From positions 62,001 to 126,000 of the forward strand of contig CAVXXB010000008.1 in NCBI GenBank assembly GCA_963765585.1: a DNA stretch of 64,000 bases, written 5' to 3'. This DNA is from CAVXXB01 sp963765585. Lineage in GTDB: Bacteria > Calditrichota > Calditrichia > JAJRVZ01. This document shows, in pieces, positions 47,147-55,713 of the stretch; the stretch's first letter is position 1; each line of letters opens with the position of its first letter. Under the pieces are notes generated by a model. The model was not told the origin of the DNA, did no database searches, and saw nothing but the letters and a program-made list of their open reading frames with translations. Made by a program: the position numbers and the translations under genes.

Positions 47147-48703
47147 ATGTATAGACGAAAATTTCTTAGTTATCTTGGTATTCTTTTTTCCTCATTTTTT
47201 ACTATTCCGCAGTCATTAAAGGGTGCGGTCAGGCAAATTACAAATCAAAACCACACAAAAATTGAGATTTATTCCTCGGCAGATAAAATTGAAACCAGCA
47301 TTCCGGTAATCCGGCAATGGGGTTACACGTATATATCTGTTGAAGATTTTGCCCAGGCGATGCATTTTGGCTTATATAGCAATACTGAAAAGAAAAAATG
47401 TGTGCTCTATGTGGCCAAAGACCGAATCACTTTTACCGCAGATAATACATTTGTTAAGGTAAACGATGAATTGGTACAAATTCCCCTGGAATGCCTTTGG
47501 CATGAAGATGAAGTATGGGCGCCGCTCAGTTATTTTGTGCCATTTATGAGCAAATATTCAACCCTGTTCTTACAGTTTGATGATGCAAAATCAAGAATTA
47601 ATGTTGAGCCAAATGAAATAAATATAAACGTTGTGCAAATATCTGAGAAGGAAAATGGCACTCTGATCAGGGTGAGTGCAGGCAAAAAATTTACTGAGAA
47701 AGATATCGTTCTGGATATAAGGAATAATTATTTCCATATTGATGTCTATGGCGGCAAAATAAATCCGGATAGATTTGCCAATATATCCGGCGCAGGCATT
47801 ATTAGTAAAGTGGAGGGATTCCAATTTGACGAAATGGCATCCCTGGCTTTTAAACTGAAAGGCAATATTTTGTCCCGGGATCTCGTCCTGGATAGCGACT
47901 CCAATGATTTTTATGTTAATCTGAGGACAAAGGAAGCATTGTCCCAGGAAGAAAGTGATCGCGAAAAAATCAAACAGGAATTGGAAGCACAGCGCAAACG
48001 ATGGATGATTGATACTATTGTTTTGGATGCCGGACATGGTGGAAAAGATCCGGGTGCAATTGGTTATCGCAAATCAAAAGAAAAAGACATTGTACTACCG
48101 ATAACCATGCAACTAGGAAAGATTATTAATAAAAATATGCCTGATGTGCGAGTTGTGTACACCCGGCAGAAAGATGTATTTATCCCGCTTTGGAAAAGAA
48201 CAAAAATCGCAAATGATGTCGATGCTAAGCTATTCATCAGTGTGCATTGCAACAGCAATAACAGCAGCCGCCCGTCGGGCTTTGAGACTTATTTCCTAAG
48301 TTCAAATAAAGACAAAAAAGCGACATATGAGGTGTTAAAAGAAAATTCGGTAATTGAATTTGAAGAATCGCATGACCGGAAGCGTTATGAAGGACTAAAT
48401 TTTATACTGGCTACCATGCTACAGAGTGTAAATATCAAGCGCAGCCAATTCCTGGCTTCTAATATCCAGAATGCGTTGGAATCAAAATTAAAAAAGATTG
48501 GCATGACAAACCGTGGGGTAAAACAAGGCCCGTTTTGGGTGCTGGTTGGTGCCACAATGCCAAATGTACTGGTCGAAGGTGGATATATTTCCAATAGTCA
48601 TGAAGAAAAGTTATTAAAGAAGCAAACTACGCAAAGAAAGATCGCAGAAGGCGTTTTTGCCGGTATTCAAAAATATAAAGAAGAGATTGAGAAGGTGAGT
48701 TAA
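47147..48703 (+). CDS. N-acetylmuramoyl-L-alanine amidase (Amidase_3) with N-terminal copper-amine-oxidase-like domain
   Basis: 518 residues. The start MYRRKFLSYLGIL resembles a twin-arginine signal (RRKFL). Residues 35-130 look like the copper-amine-oxidase N-terminal domain used for wall binding (VEDFAQAM, WHEDEVWAPLSYFVPFM). An AMIN-like beta region follows. From residue 287 the Zn amidase: TIVLDAGHGGKDPGAIG, Glu in SKEKDIVLP, His in LFISVHCNSNNSS and the catalytic Glu in VLVEGGYISN. It cuts the stem peptide from muramic acid in peptidoglycan and acts in cell separation. It lies 4 bases before murI. Confidence 0.9.
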   Translation: MYRRKFLSYLGILFSSFFTIPQSLKGAVRQITNQNHTKIEIYSSADKIETSIPVIRQWGYTYISVEDFAQAMHFGLYSNTEKKKCVLYVAKDRITFTADNTFVKVNDELVQIPLECLWHEDEVWAPLSYFVPFMSKYSTLFLQFDDAKSRINVEPNEININVVQISEKENGTLIRVSAGKKFTEKDIVLDIRNNYFHIDVYGGKINPDRFANISGAGIISKVEGFQFDEMASLAFKLKGNILSRDLVLDSDSNDFYVNLRTKEALSQEESDREKIKQELEAQRKRWMIDTIVLDAGHGGKDPGAIGYRKSKEKDIVLPITMQLGKIINKNMPDVRVVYTRQKDVFIPLWKRTKIANDVDAKLFISVHCNSNNSSRPSGFETYFLSSNKDKKATYEVLKENSVIEFEESHDRKRYEGLNFILATMLQSVNIKRSQFLASNIQNALESKLKKIGMTNRGVKQGPFWVLVGATMPNVLVEGGYISNSHEEKLLKKQTTQRKIAEGVFAGIQKYKEEIEKVS

Positions 48704-48707
48704 ACAG

Positions 48708-49554
48708 ATGGATAATCCGATTGGCATATTTGATTCCGGAATTGGTGGATTAACCGTTGTGAAGCAATTGCTTCGATTCATGCCGAATGAAAATCTGGTG
48801 TATTTTGGCGATACAGCCAGGGTGCCGTATGGTACAAAATCTAAAAAATTGATTCAACAATATGCGCTGGAAGATGCGGCATTTTTAAATCAATTTGATA
48901 TTAAACTGCTGGTTGTTGCCTGCAATTCTGCCTCAGCAGCAGCAATTGATCTCTTAAAATCAACACTGTCCATTCCGGTAACCGGAGTGATTAGCCCGGG
49001 GGTTAACTCGAGCTTTAAAGATAAGCCGGACAAATCGAATAGGTGTGATTGGAACGACTGCGACAGTGACAAGTAATGTATATCAGGATTCAATATTTTC
49101 ACTCAATCGTAAAAGCGAGGTTATTGGGCAACCCTGTCCCTTATTGGTGCCTTTGGTAGAGGAGGGCTGGATAAGTGACGAAGTAACCCGGTTAACAATT
49201 CGCAAATATCTTGATCCTATGTTATTGCATGATATAGATACGCTAATCATGGGATGCACACACTTCCCTGTGATAAAGGAGACTATTCAGGAAGAAATCG
49301 GGCCAGGCATTACTTTGATAGATTCCGGTGAAGAAACTGCCAAGGTTGTGGTGCAAATGCTAAAGGACTTAAATATTACCAGGAATATCGAACGCAAGGG
49401 AAATGTTGAATTTTATGTAAGTGATATTCCCGGAAAGTTTGATGAAGTTGGCACAAGATTTTTAGGTCAACCGGTTATAAATGCAAAACGTGTGGATTTT
49501 GATAAATTTTTGATGCAACAGGGCGATAAATTATATAAAGCATTGAACTTTTAA
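48708..49554 (+). CDS. murI: Glutamate racemase (frameshifted)
   Basis: About 282 codons if one shift near 49035 is corrected. The first part has IGIFDSGIGGLTVV near residue 5, YFGDTARVPYGTKS near 34 and the first catalytic Cys in VVACNSASAAA near 71. The chain then passes from one frame (SSFKDKPDKSN) to another as NRIGVIGTTATVTSN. The second part has the other catalytic Cys in IMGCTHFPVI near 180 and ends KALNF. It makes D-glutamate for peptidoglycan. Because the enzyme is normally essential and both cysteines are present, an indel error in the sequence is likelier than real inactivation. Confidence 0.85.
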
Positions 49555-49595
49555 TAAATATTATTGTAAAATACATTGTCTAAATTGAGAAACCC

Positions 49596-50537
49596 ATGAT
49601 AAAAAATATTATTTTTATTTTCTGTGTACTTTCGTTCTCTCTTTATGCCGGAATTGGTACTTCCGGATTTGAATTTCTCAAAATAGATTTTAATCCAAAA
49701 TCAAGCGCAATGGGCGGTGCATATTTGGGTATGCGTGGTGATGTCAGCAGTATTCTGCATAATCCGGCAGGTATGTCATTTGCTGATACCCGTCAATTTA
49801 ATTTTAATTATGTAAATTATTTGCTGGACATTGGCGGTGGACAGGCGGCTTATTCTCAACGCATCCCTGGTTATGGTCAGATTAGTGGCATTATATCATA
49901 TTTCAATTATGGTAGTTTTGAAGAGACTACTGAATTTGCCAATAAAACAGGCAATAGTTTTAGTGCGAGCGATATTGCAATTGGAATTTCATATGCGGAT
50001 GTACTTGAGGAGTATTTTAGTTACGGTGTGACACTTAAATACATCCACTCGAAAATTGAAATGTATAATGCGTCGGCATTTGCCGTTGATCTTGGGTTAA
50101 TGTATGAGGCCCCATTTGAAAAAGATTTATATTTTGGTCTATCACTACTGAATCTTGGCCAACCTATTTCGGCATTTATTTCGACAAAAGAGTCGCTTCC
50201 GCTTAGTTTACGGTTCGGCGTATCAAAGAAATTAGCACATTTGCCGCTTGAGATAAATATCGCACTGAATGATCTGAATGTAGAAGAGAATAATTTCTGG
50301 GATAGAATGAAAAAATTCTCGATCGGTGGTGAATTCACAATCTCTGAATTAATCCGCTTACGATTAGGTTATAATAATGATATTCACCAGGGTCTTGATA
50401 CCGGGACAGGAGTCGGCTTTTCCGGAGTTGCAATTGGTCTTGGTATTCATATTAGTGACTATCGCTTTGATTATGGTTTTTCCTCATTTGGCGACCTGGG
50501 CGCCACTCACCGCATTGGCCTGACTGGAAATCTGTAG
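49596..50537 (+). CDS. PorV/PorQ-family outer-membrane beta-barrel protein
   Basis: 313 residues with a signal peptide (MIKNIIFIFCVLSFSLYAG). The opening GFEFLKIDFNPKSSAMGGAYLGMRGDVSSILHNPAGMS is the hallmark of the PorV/PorQ group, and alternating beta strands run to the end (HRIGLTGNL). In Bacteroidota PorV shuttles cargo at the type IX translocon, and PorQ/UPF0164 relatives occur in phyla with the same sorting domain. This supports a type IX-like route for the sorting-domain proteins of the window. It follows murI by 42 bases. Confidence 0.8.
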   Translation: MIKNIIFIFCVLSFSLYAGIGTSGFEFLKIDFNPKSSAMGGAYLGMRGDVSSILHNPAGMSFADTRQFNFNYVNYLLDIGGGQAAYSQRIPGYGQISGIISYFNYGSFEETTEFANKTGNSFSASDIAIGISYADVLEEYFSYGVTLKYIHSKIEMYNASAFAVDLGLMYEAPFEKDLYFGLSLLNLGQPISAFISTKESLPLSLRFGVSKKLAHLPLEINIALNDLNVEENNFWDRMKKFSIGGEFTISELIRLRLGYNNDIHQGLDTGTGVGFSGVAIGLGIHISDYRFDYGFSSFGDLGATHRIGLTGNL

Positions 50538-50650
50538 GACAAAATTATTTAGTAATTTCTTCATTATTGGCATTCTTTTTGCACTTCTAATATTGTATTA
50601 AGATAAATATATTGATCGGTTTTCTTAAAAAAACAATATTGGAGGTGGAT

Positions 50651-51112
50651 ATGCCATCATATTTAAATATCTGGGTTCACTTTATTTGGGCTACCAAATA
50701 TCGGCGTAACTTAATTGATAAAGACTTGAAATATAAACTTTATGATCATATCAGGTTGAATGCGAAAGAACAGGGGATCTATGTTGATCATATAAACGGT
50801 ACAAAGAATCATATTCATATTCTGGTTTCATTAAAAGGGGAACAGTCTGTGTCAAAGGTGGCCCAGCTGATAAAGGGAGAATCATCGCATTGGGTAAATT
50901 CAAATAAGCTGCTTGATAAAAGGTTTGAATGGCAGAATGAATTCATTGCTATTTCGGTTTCGGAATCAATAGTGCCTAAAATCAGATCATATATTCGCAA
51001 TCAAGAAAAGCATCATGCAAAAAGACCATATAGGGATGAATATAGAATTATCATGAACAAATTTAAATTTGATAAATTTGAGGCTAAAGCCGGGAAAATG
51101 AGGCTTCTATAG
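50651..51112 (+). CDS. REP-associated tyrosine transposase (IS200/Y1 HUH family)
   Basis: 153 residues, start after GGAGGTGG. LNIWVHFIWATKYRRNLI near residue 5, the HUH metal motif in GTKNHIHILVSL near 52-56, KGESSHWVN and the catalytic tyrosine region IRSYIRNQEKHH near 115-125 place it in the Y1 transposase superfamily. It lacks the IS605 partner gene and is followed directly by three hairpins. Its last codons lie inside the repeat module (51077-51329), a layout typical of RAYTs, which are domesticated transposases that spread REP hairpins. Confidence 0.85.
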   Translation: MPSYLNIWVHFIWATKYRRNLIDKDLKYKLYDHIRLNAKEQGIYVDHINGTKNHIHILVSLKGEQSVSKVAQLIKGESSHWVNSNKLLDKRFEWQNEFIAISVSESIVPKIRSYIRNQEKHHAKRPYRDEYRIIMNKFKFDKFEAKAGKMRLL

Positions 51113-51329
51113 CCACTATCTGAAGATAGTGGCTATAGAATTTATAGAATAAAAAAATATAATTTAATGAGGCTCACTAGCCCTCTCTTCAGAGAGGAAT
51201 GAGAATTCTAAATTTCGGATAAAGATGAATTTATGACTCTATTTAAAGAAATTAAATTAAATGATGCTCAATAGCCCCTATCTTAAGATAGGGGCTTATA
51301 AAATTCCAAATATCGGCTTTAGCCTCAAA
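51077..51329. mobile_element. RAYT-linked hairpin module bounded by a 16-bp inverted repeat
   Basis: TTTGAGGCTAAAGCCG at 51077-51092 (inside the transposase gene) is exactly inverted at 51314-51329. Between them are three units, each with AATGAKGCT (51097, 51166, 51260), then TAGCC 12-13 bases later, then a palindrome: 17-bp arms at 51105-51140, 7-bp arms at 51182-51197 and a perfect 24-bp palindrome at 51273-51296. The arms share TATCTT/AAGATA-like tips. They look like REP elements served by the adjacent transposase. Hairpin 1 could also end its transcript. Confidence 0.75.
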
Positions 51330-51428
51330 AAAAATATAATATATTAATTTTATTTTGATCTTGATTTAAAATGTTTAAAATATGTCTTTATAATAAACTA
51401 TGTTATTATAGCACAAGTGAGCGATTTT

Positions 51429-52421
51429 ATGTTTATTGATTATGCCAAATTATCTATTAAAGCCGGACAGGGTGGTAGCGGTTGTATGAGTTTTCGGCGT
51501 GAGAAATTTGTACCCAAGGGTGGGCCTGATGGTGGAGATGGCGGGCGTGGCGGAAGTGTGTTTCTTGAAACAGATCCCAATCTGCATACCTTGATTGATT
51601 TTAGATACCTTAGACATTATGTGGGAAAACGCGGTCAACATGGAATGGGCTCAGGCAAACATGGAAAGAATGCGCCGAATACCATTATAAAAGTACCACC
51701 CGGAACAGTAGTACGGAATATCGATACAGGCGAAATTCTTTGTGATATGGTGGAGGTTAACCAACGTTTTGAGGTTGCAAAAGGTGGCAGAGGTGGTAAG
51801 GGAAATGCCCGCTATGTTACATCAACAAATCGATCACCCAGAGATTGGGAAGTGGGAATCCCCGGTGAAGAGTTTAATGTCTCTCTTGAACTTAAATTGA
51901 TTGCTGATATTGGGTTGGTTGGCTTCCCGAATGCGGGAAAGTCAACACTGCTATCCCGTATTTCGGCAGCTCATCCCAAAATTGCCGATTATCCTTTCAC
52001 CACCTTGACACCTAATCTCGGCATCGTAAAATATCATGATTATAATAGTTTTGTTGTGGCTGATATTCCCGGACTTATCGAAGGATCACACGAGGGAAAA
52101 GGTTTAGGACACCAGTTCTTAAAACACATTGAACGAACACGTGTGCTGGCATTCCTGATCGAATCAACAGATGAAAATCCCCACGAGTCTTTTAAAATCC
52201 TGTACAAGGAATTAGGTGAGTTCAGCAAAGAACTGATAAAAAAACCATACATCATATTGATCTCAAAAACAGATATAAACGATCCCTCAGATTTAATCAA
52301 AAAATTCAGGAAAAAAGAAAAGGTAATACCGATGTCCTCGGTAACCGGGGAAAACCTGCAAAATGTAATTGATCAATTTTACCAGCTGATCCAAACGGTT
52401 AACGACAAGGATATGGAGTGA
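51429..52421 (+). CDS. obgE: GTPase Obg
   Basis: 330 residues from ATG 51429, whose MFIDYAKLSIKAGQGGSGC matches the family start; a GTG four codons upstream is possible. The glycine-rich Obg fold spans residues 1-155 (RREKFVPKGGPDGGDGG), then the GTPase domain with GFPNAGKSTLLSR near 165, the switch PFTTLTPNLG, ADIPGLIEGSHEGKGLG near 212 and SKTDIND near 280. It is a ribosome-associated GTPase involved in 50S assembly and the stringent response. Its TGA overlaps the GTG start of dprA. Confidence 0.95.
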   Translation: MFIDYAKLSIKAGQGGSGCMSFRREKFVPKGGPDGGDGGRGGSVFLETDPNLHTLIDFRYLRHYVGKRGQHGMGSGKHGKNAPNTIIKVPPGTVVRNIDTGEILCDMVEVNQRFEVAKGGRGGKGNARYVTSTNRSPRDWEVGIPGEEFNVSLELKLIADIGLVGFPNAGKSTLLSRISAAHPKIADYPFTTLTPNLGIVKYHDYNSFVVADIPGLIEGSHEGKGLGHQFLKHIERTRVLAFLIESTDENPHESFKILYKELGEFSKELIKKPYIILISKTDINDPSDLIKKFRKKEKVIPMSSVTGENLQNVIDQFYQLIQTVNDKDME

Positions 52422-53506
52422 ATGAGTCTGATCTTTGGCAGTTATTGCGTCTATACTCAATCCCCGGCATTGGTTCGGCACGTTTACGAAATCTTCTAAA
52501 TGTATTTGGCACACCTCAGAATGTATTATCTGCACCGCTGCAGCGTTTAACATCTGTTCATGGTATCGAAAGATCCACCGCACTCAAAATTAAAAAGGGC
52601 GTGAGCGAAACAAATCTTAGAAAGCATTTCAAGTTTATCAAAGATAATAATATCCAGGTTGTTTCTTTGGGGGATTCCGCATATCCCGCTATTCTAAAAA
52701 AAATATACGATCCGCCTTCTGTTTTATTCATATCTGGCAATTTCGATAAAAAAGATGAACAATCATTAGCCGTTGTCGGCTCACGGGAACCCAGTTTTTA
52801 TGGCCGGTATGCAACAGAAATAATGACCAGAGAACTTGTAAAAAATAATTTTTCTATTATCAGTGGATTGGCCAGGGGTGTTGATACGATTGCCCATCAA
52901 ACAGCACTTAAGGCTGGCGGCCGGACGATTGCTGTGCTTGGCTCAGGTATGGATATGCTATATCCTCCGGAAAATGCACGGCTAGCCAAAGCGATTTCTA
53001 AATCGGGTGCGGTTATTTCTGAATATCCACTGGGGACAATACCTGACCCTGGTAACTTCCCACGCCGCAACCGGATTGTGAGCGGGTTGAGTTTGGGTGT
53101 GCTGGTGTGTGAAGCGGGGAAAAAGAGTGGTGCTTTACTAACCGCCTATGAGGCGCTCGAGCAGAACAGGGAAGTATTCGCCATTCCAGGGCCGATAAAT
53201 TCCAAACAGAGCCTAGGTACAAACAGATTGATAAAAGAGGGTGCCAAATTAGTACAGGACCCGGAAGACATACTACATGAGTTAGAATCGAAAATTCATA
53301 TTCGAAAATATGAACAGAAAAATTTACCGGAAATGGATGAAAAGGAAAAAGACATCTACCGATTCCTGACTGAAGTTCCAATCCATATTGATCAATTGGC
53401 AAATAAAACTCAGCGAAGTACCGCAGAAGTATTATCCGTAATGCTTACGCTTGAATTGATGGGGATTGTAAAACAATTATCGGGAAAGATGTTTATGAGG
53501 ATGTAA
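52418..53506 (+). CDS. dprA: DNA-processing protein DprA
   Basis: 362 residues, GTG start overlapping the obgE stop by 4 bases. An N-terminal helix-hairpin-helix/SAM-like region has SIPGIGSARLRNLL. The Rossmann core has VVGSREPSFYGR near residue 118, ISGLARGVDTIAHQTAL near 150, GSGMDMLYPPENARLA near 175, FPRRNRIVSGLS near 212 and EQNREVFAIPGPINSKQSLGTNRLIKEGAKLV near 248. A C-terminal winged-helix domain covers 305-362. It loads RecA on incoming single-stranded DNA, implying capacity for natural transformation. Confidence 0.95.
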   Translation: MNESDLWQLLRLYSIPGIGSARLRNLLNVFGTPQNVLSAPLQRLTSVHGIERSTALKIKKGVSETNLRKHFKFIKDNNIQVVSLGDSAYPAILKKIYDPPSVLFISGNFDKKDEQSLAVVGSREPSFYGRYATEIMTRELVKNNFSIISGLARGVDTIAHQTALKAGGRTIAVLGSGMDMLYPPENARLAKAISKSGAVISEYPLGTIPDPGNFPRRNRIVSGLSLGVLVCEAGKKSGALLTAYEALEQNREVFAIPGPINSKQSLGTNRLIKEGAKLVQDPEDILHELESKIHIRKYEQKNLPEMDEKEKDIYRFLTEVPIHIDQLANKTQRSTAEVLSVMLTLELMGIVKQLSGKMFMRM

Positions 53507-53513
53507 GATTTAT

Positions 53514-53539
53514 GTCATTCCGAACTTGTTTCGGAATCT
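53514..53539. repeat. Dyad element GTCATTCCGAAC...TCGGAATC
   Basis: ATTCCGA at 53517-53523 pairs with TCGGAAT at 53531-53537. It belongs with the related elements at 53935-53960, 54001-54027, 54041-54068, 32521-32546, 32557-32580, 33370-33395 and 19528-19553. It directly follows dprA and could fold in RNA, but it is not followed by a T-run. Confidence 0.65.
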
Positions 53540-53544
53540 AATCT

Positions 53545-53836
53545 TTATCGAAGTTGATATTTTAAGTCAACAAGATTAGGATTAAATTGTTTTATCAAAT
53601 TCAATTTCCAGTCGTGATGCCAATTTTTCAATTGTTTCTCTCTATGAATTGCATATTTGATATCAGTAAAGTGTTCATAATACACAAGATCTATTAATTT
53701 GTATTTACGAACAAACAGTGATCCAATCCCATGACTATGTTCAGTCTATCCTTCGTGCTAGATTGTTGGTTACGCCGATATAGAAAGTTGTTCTGGAATA
53801 ATTTGACATTATGTAGATATAGGAATTTTTAACCAT
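53545..53836 (-). CDS. GIY-YIG nuclease-family protein (frameshifted)
   Basis: About 97 codons from the ATG at 53836 (MVKNSYIYIMSN). TTFYIGVTNNLARRI gives the GIY-YIG core (YIYIM, FYIGV) with the catalytic Tyr and Arg. A shift near 53745 leads to EHSHGIGSLFVRKYKLIDL, VYYEHFTDIKYAIHREKQLKNW and the final NPNLVDLKYQLR, with the catalytic Glu in REKQLK. The family of small UPF0213-like nucleases is widespread in FCB genomes, usually as solitary genes beside repeats, and the role is unknown. It is flanked on both sides by copies of the GTCATTCC-type dyad. With only one shift it may be intact in the organism. Confidence 0.7.
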
Positions 53837-54077
53837 AAGGATTAATATTTGTTGATTAAAATATTTAGAAAATACTTATGCAAACACTATACCAGAAGTT
53901 ATTTTTTATTTGTAGTTTGGGGGTTGGTAGGGGAGATGCTGAAACAAGTTCAGCATGACGGAGCATCAGTATTTAAAAAATGTACAACAAAGTCGATAAT
54001 CGTAATTCCGAATTGCTTTCGGAATCTTTGTGATGTTGTAGAGGCTGAAACAAGTTCAGCATGGCCTCAGGGAGGTT
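53837..54077. repeat. Spacer with three dyad elements
   Basis: ATGCTGAAACAAGTTCAGCAT at 53937-53957, AATTCCGAATTGCTTTCGG at 54004-54022 and GGCTGAAACAAGTTCAGC at 54043-54060 are further members of the GTCATTCC/AAGTTCAG dyad family. An open frame over them encodes only repeat-derived peptide (MLKQVQHDG), which is a common annotation artefact. Confidence 0.6.
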
Positions 54078-54884
54078 TCAAGATTCAACAGATTTGTATA
54101 ATTCACTTACCTTGAATACCGAGTAGACTAAAATAATCAAGGCCGGAATTAAAATTACCGGTGAGACATGATCACCCATCATATACCATTCCGGCTCTTC
54201 CTCAAAATTCGAAACAATCAGTGATAGAAAATTATTGGTACCATGAACAATTATGCCTGGAATAATCGATCCGGTGCGCCAGACGAGAAAACCGATTACT
54301 ACGCCCATGATAAATATTGGTACGGCCCAGTAAGGATTTCCATGAAGAATCGTCCAGGCCAGGCTTGATAATAAAACGGCGCGGGTTACATCGCCTTTTT
54401 TCTCAAGGGATACCTGCAAAAAGCCGCGATATACCATCTCTTCAGAAAATGCGGCACCAAGCACCACACCGGCAAATAAGACAATCCAGTCCAAGGCACT
54501 CTCAGCACGCATGGATACCATAAATTGTTGTAAAAACTCCGGCGTTGGCAATATTATCTGGATGAGACGATCCAATTCATCGCCGACGATACTCATAGAA
54601 ACACCAATAACCAAACTGATGAGCAGAATTATGTCGGGAACTCTTTTTATGCGAAATAAAGATTGTGTGTCATAACCCTTGAGCCGGGAGTAAACATACG
54701 GCAAGATGAGAGTGGGTAATGTACCCAACACCAGAAAATATTTTGTTAATTCCATCCCCATTTCGGGTTGACCTGTTGCAATACGATATAGCGGGTAAAT
54801 CATGAGTAGAAATAATGTGATTACCATAACCACAATAATTACAACGATGGTCTCCATTGGTTGAGGATACTTTTTCTCTTCCAT
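54078..54884 (-). CDS. CPBP-family intramembrane glutamic endopeptidase
   Basis: 268 residues with about eight membrane segments. The motif-1 EEMVYRGFLQ (near residue 147), a second motif His in SLAWTILHGNPYWAVPIF near 175 and a third in GSIIPGIIVHGTNNFLSL near 208 are the CAAX-protease/bacteriocin-processing signatures. Such proteins cleave within or near the membrane; the substrate is unknown. It is the last gene of a leftward group after hisS and an RNA methyltransferase gene. Confidence 0.85.
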   Translation of the reverse strand: MEEKKYPQPMETIVVIIVVMVITLFLLMIYPLYRIATGQPEMGMELTKYFLVLGTLPTLILPYVYSRLKGYDTQSLFRIKRVPDIILLISLVIGVSMSIVGDELDRLIQIILPTPEFLQQFMVSMRAESALDWIVLFAGVVLGAAFSEEMVYRGFLQVSLEKKGDVTRAVLLSSLAWTILHGNPYWAVPIFIMGVVIGFLVWRTGSIIPGIIVHGTNNFLSLIVSNFEEEPEWYMMGDHVSPVILIPALIILVYSVFKVSELYKSVES

Positions 54885-54904
54885 TACTTTGTGACTCCTG
54901 TCTG

Positions 54905-55706
54905 CTATACTTTAACTGATTCAGCTAGTTTATTTAAAAAAATGCCGGCAGCAATGGCGATGTTGAGTGATTCTACTTTTTCATTTCCTTCGATTCTGAC
55001 TTCTTGGTTACAAAATTGAATGGCTTTGTTTGTTAGTCCGGTTGCTTCGGATCCAAAGAATACAATACATTTATCGGATGGATGCCACTCGGTAAATGGA
55101 ACCGCGCCGGAAATGGTAGATGCAATACCATCGTAACCGTTCTGTGTGCAAAAATCTGAGATAGATTCTATTTCAGTATCCATAAAAATGTCGGCTGAAA
55201 AAATTGCCCCGGCCGATGCCCTGACAACCTTTGGATTCGTGGGATCAACGCAACCGGGACTTAAAATTATAGTTTTAATATTAAACCAAAGTGCGCTGCG
55301 AATAATAGCACCAAGATTGCCGGGATCGGCTACACCCTCAAGATAAATTAGTTTTTTATCCCTGCAAGAATGCTAGATCACTTCCCGTACGAAGGTTGTG
55401 TTTAACCAGGAAAATAATTCCTGGTGGTGTCACTTCATCGGATAGATCTGACATTTCTTTTTCACTACAAACTGCTGTAGAAATATTTTTATCGCCAAAT
55501 GAGGCATTGATTTGATCAAAATTGTCATTTTTTAGATAATTCTCGGTCACCACCATCTCGATTATTTCTTGTTTTGAAGCAAGGGCGGCCGTTAGCAGCC
55601 TGTGGCCCTCACAAAAAAAAGTTTTTTGTAAGGTTCTGAACTTGCGGCTTTTCAGTTTGCGAATCTGTTTTATTTTGTTCAGTGAGATAGGTACTGGATT
55701 TATCAT
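54905..55706 (-). CDS. TrmH/SpoU-family RNA 2'-O-methyltransferase (frameshifted)
   Basis: About 267 codons. Start at 55706 (MINPVPISLNKIKQIRKL), 8 bases after the hisS stop; further upstream codons overlap hisS. An N-terminal substrate-binding domain has KTFFCEGHRLLTAAL. A shift near 55368 moves the frame to KLIYLEGVADPGNLGAIIR, the first SPOUT motif. Then come TIILSPGCVDPTNPKVVRASAGA, FFGSEATGL near residue 216 and VESLNIAIAAGIFL near 245, all the cofactor-knot motifs. It methylates a ribose in rRNA or tRNA; which site is not clear from sequence. Confidence 0.8.
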
Positions 55707-55713
55707 GATTTGA

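Noticed and set aside
48708..49554. Programmed frameshift in murI
   Set aside because: No slippery sequence or stimulatory structure is evident at the shift near 49035, and many unrelated genes in the window are shifted too.
53849..54115. Open frame of 88 codons on the plus strand
   Set aside because: It encodes repeat-derived peptide (MLKQVQHDG) from the dyad elements, with no start signal; a known type of false gene.
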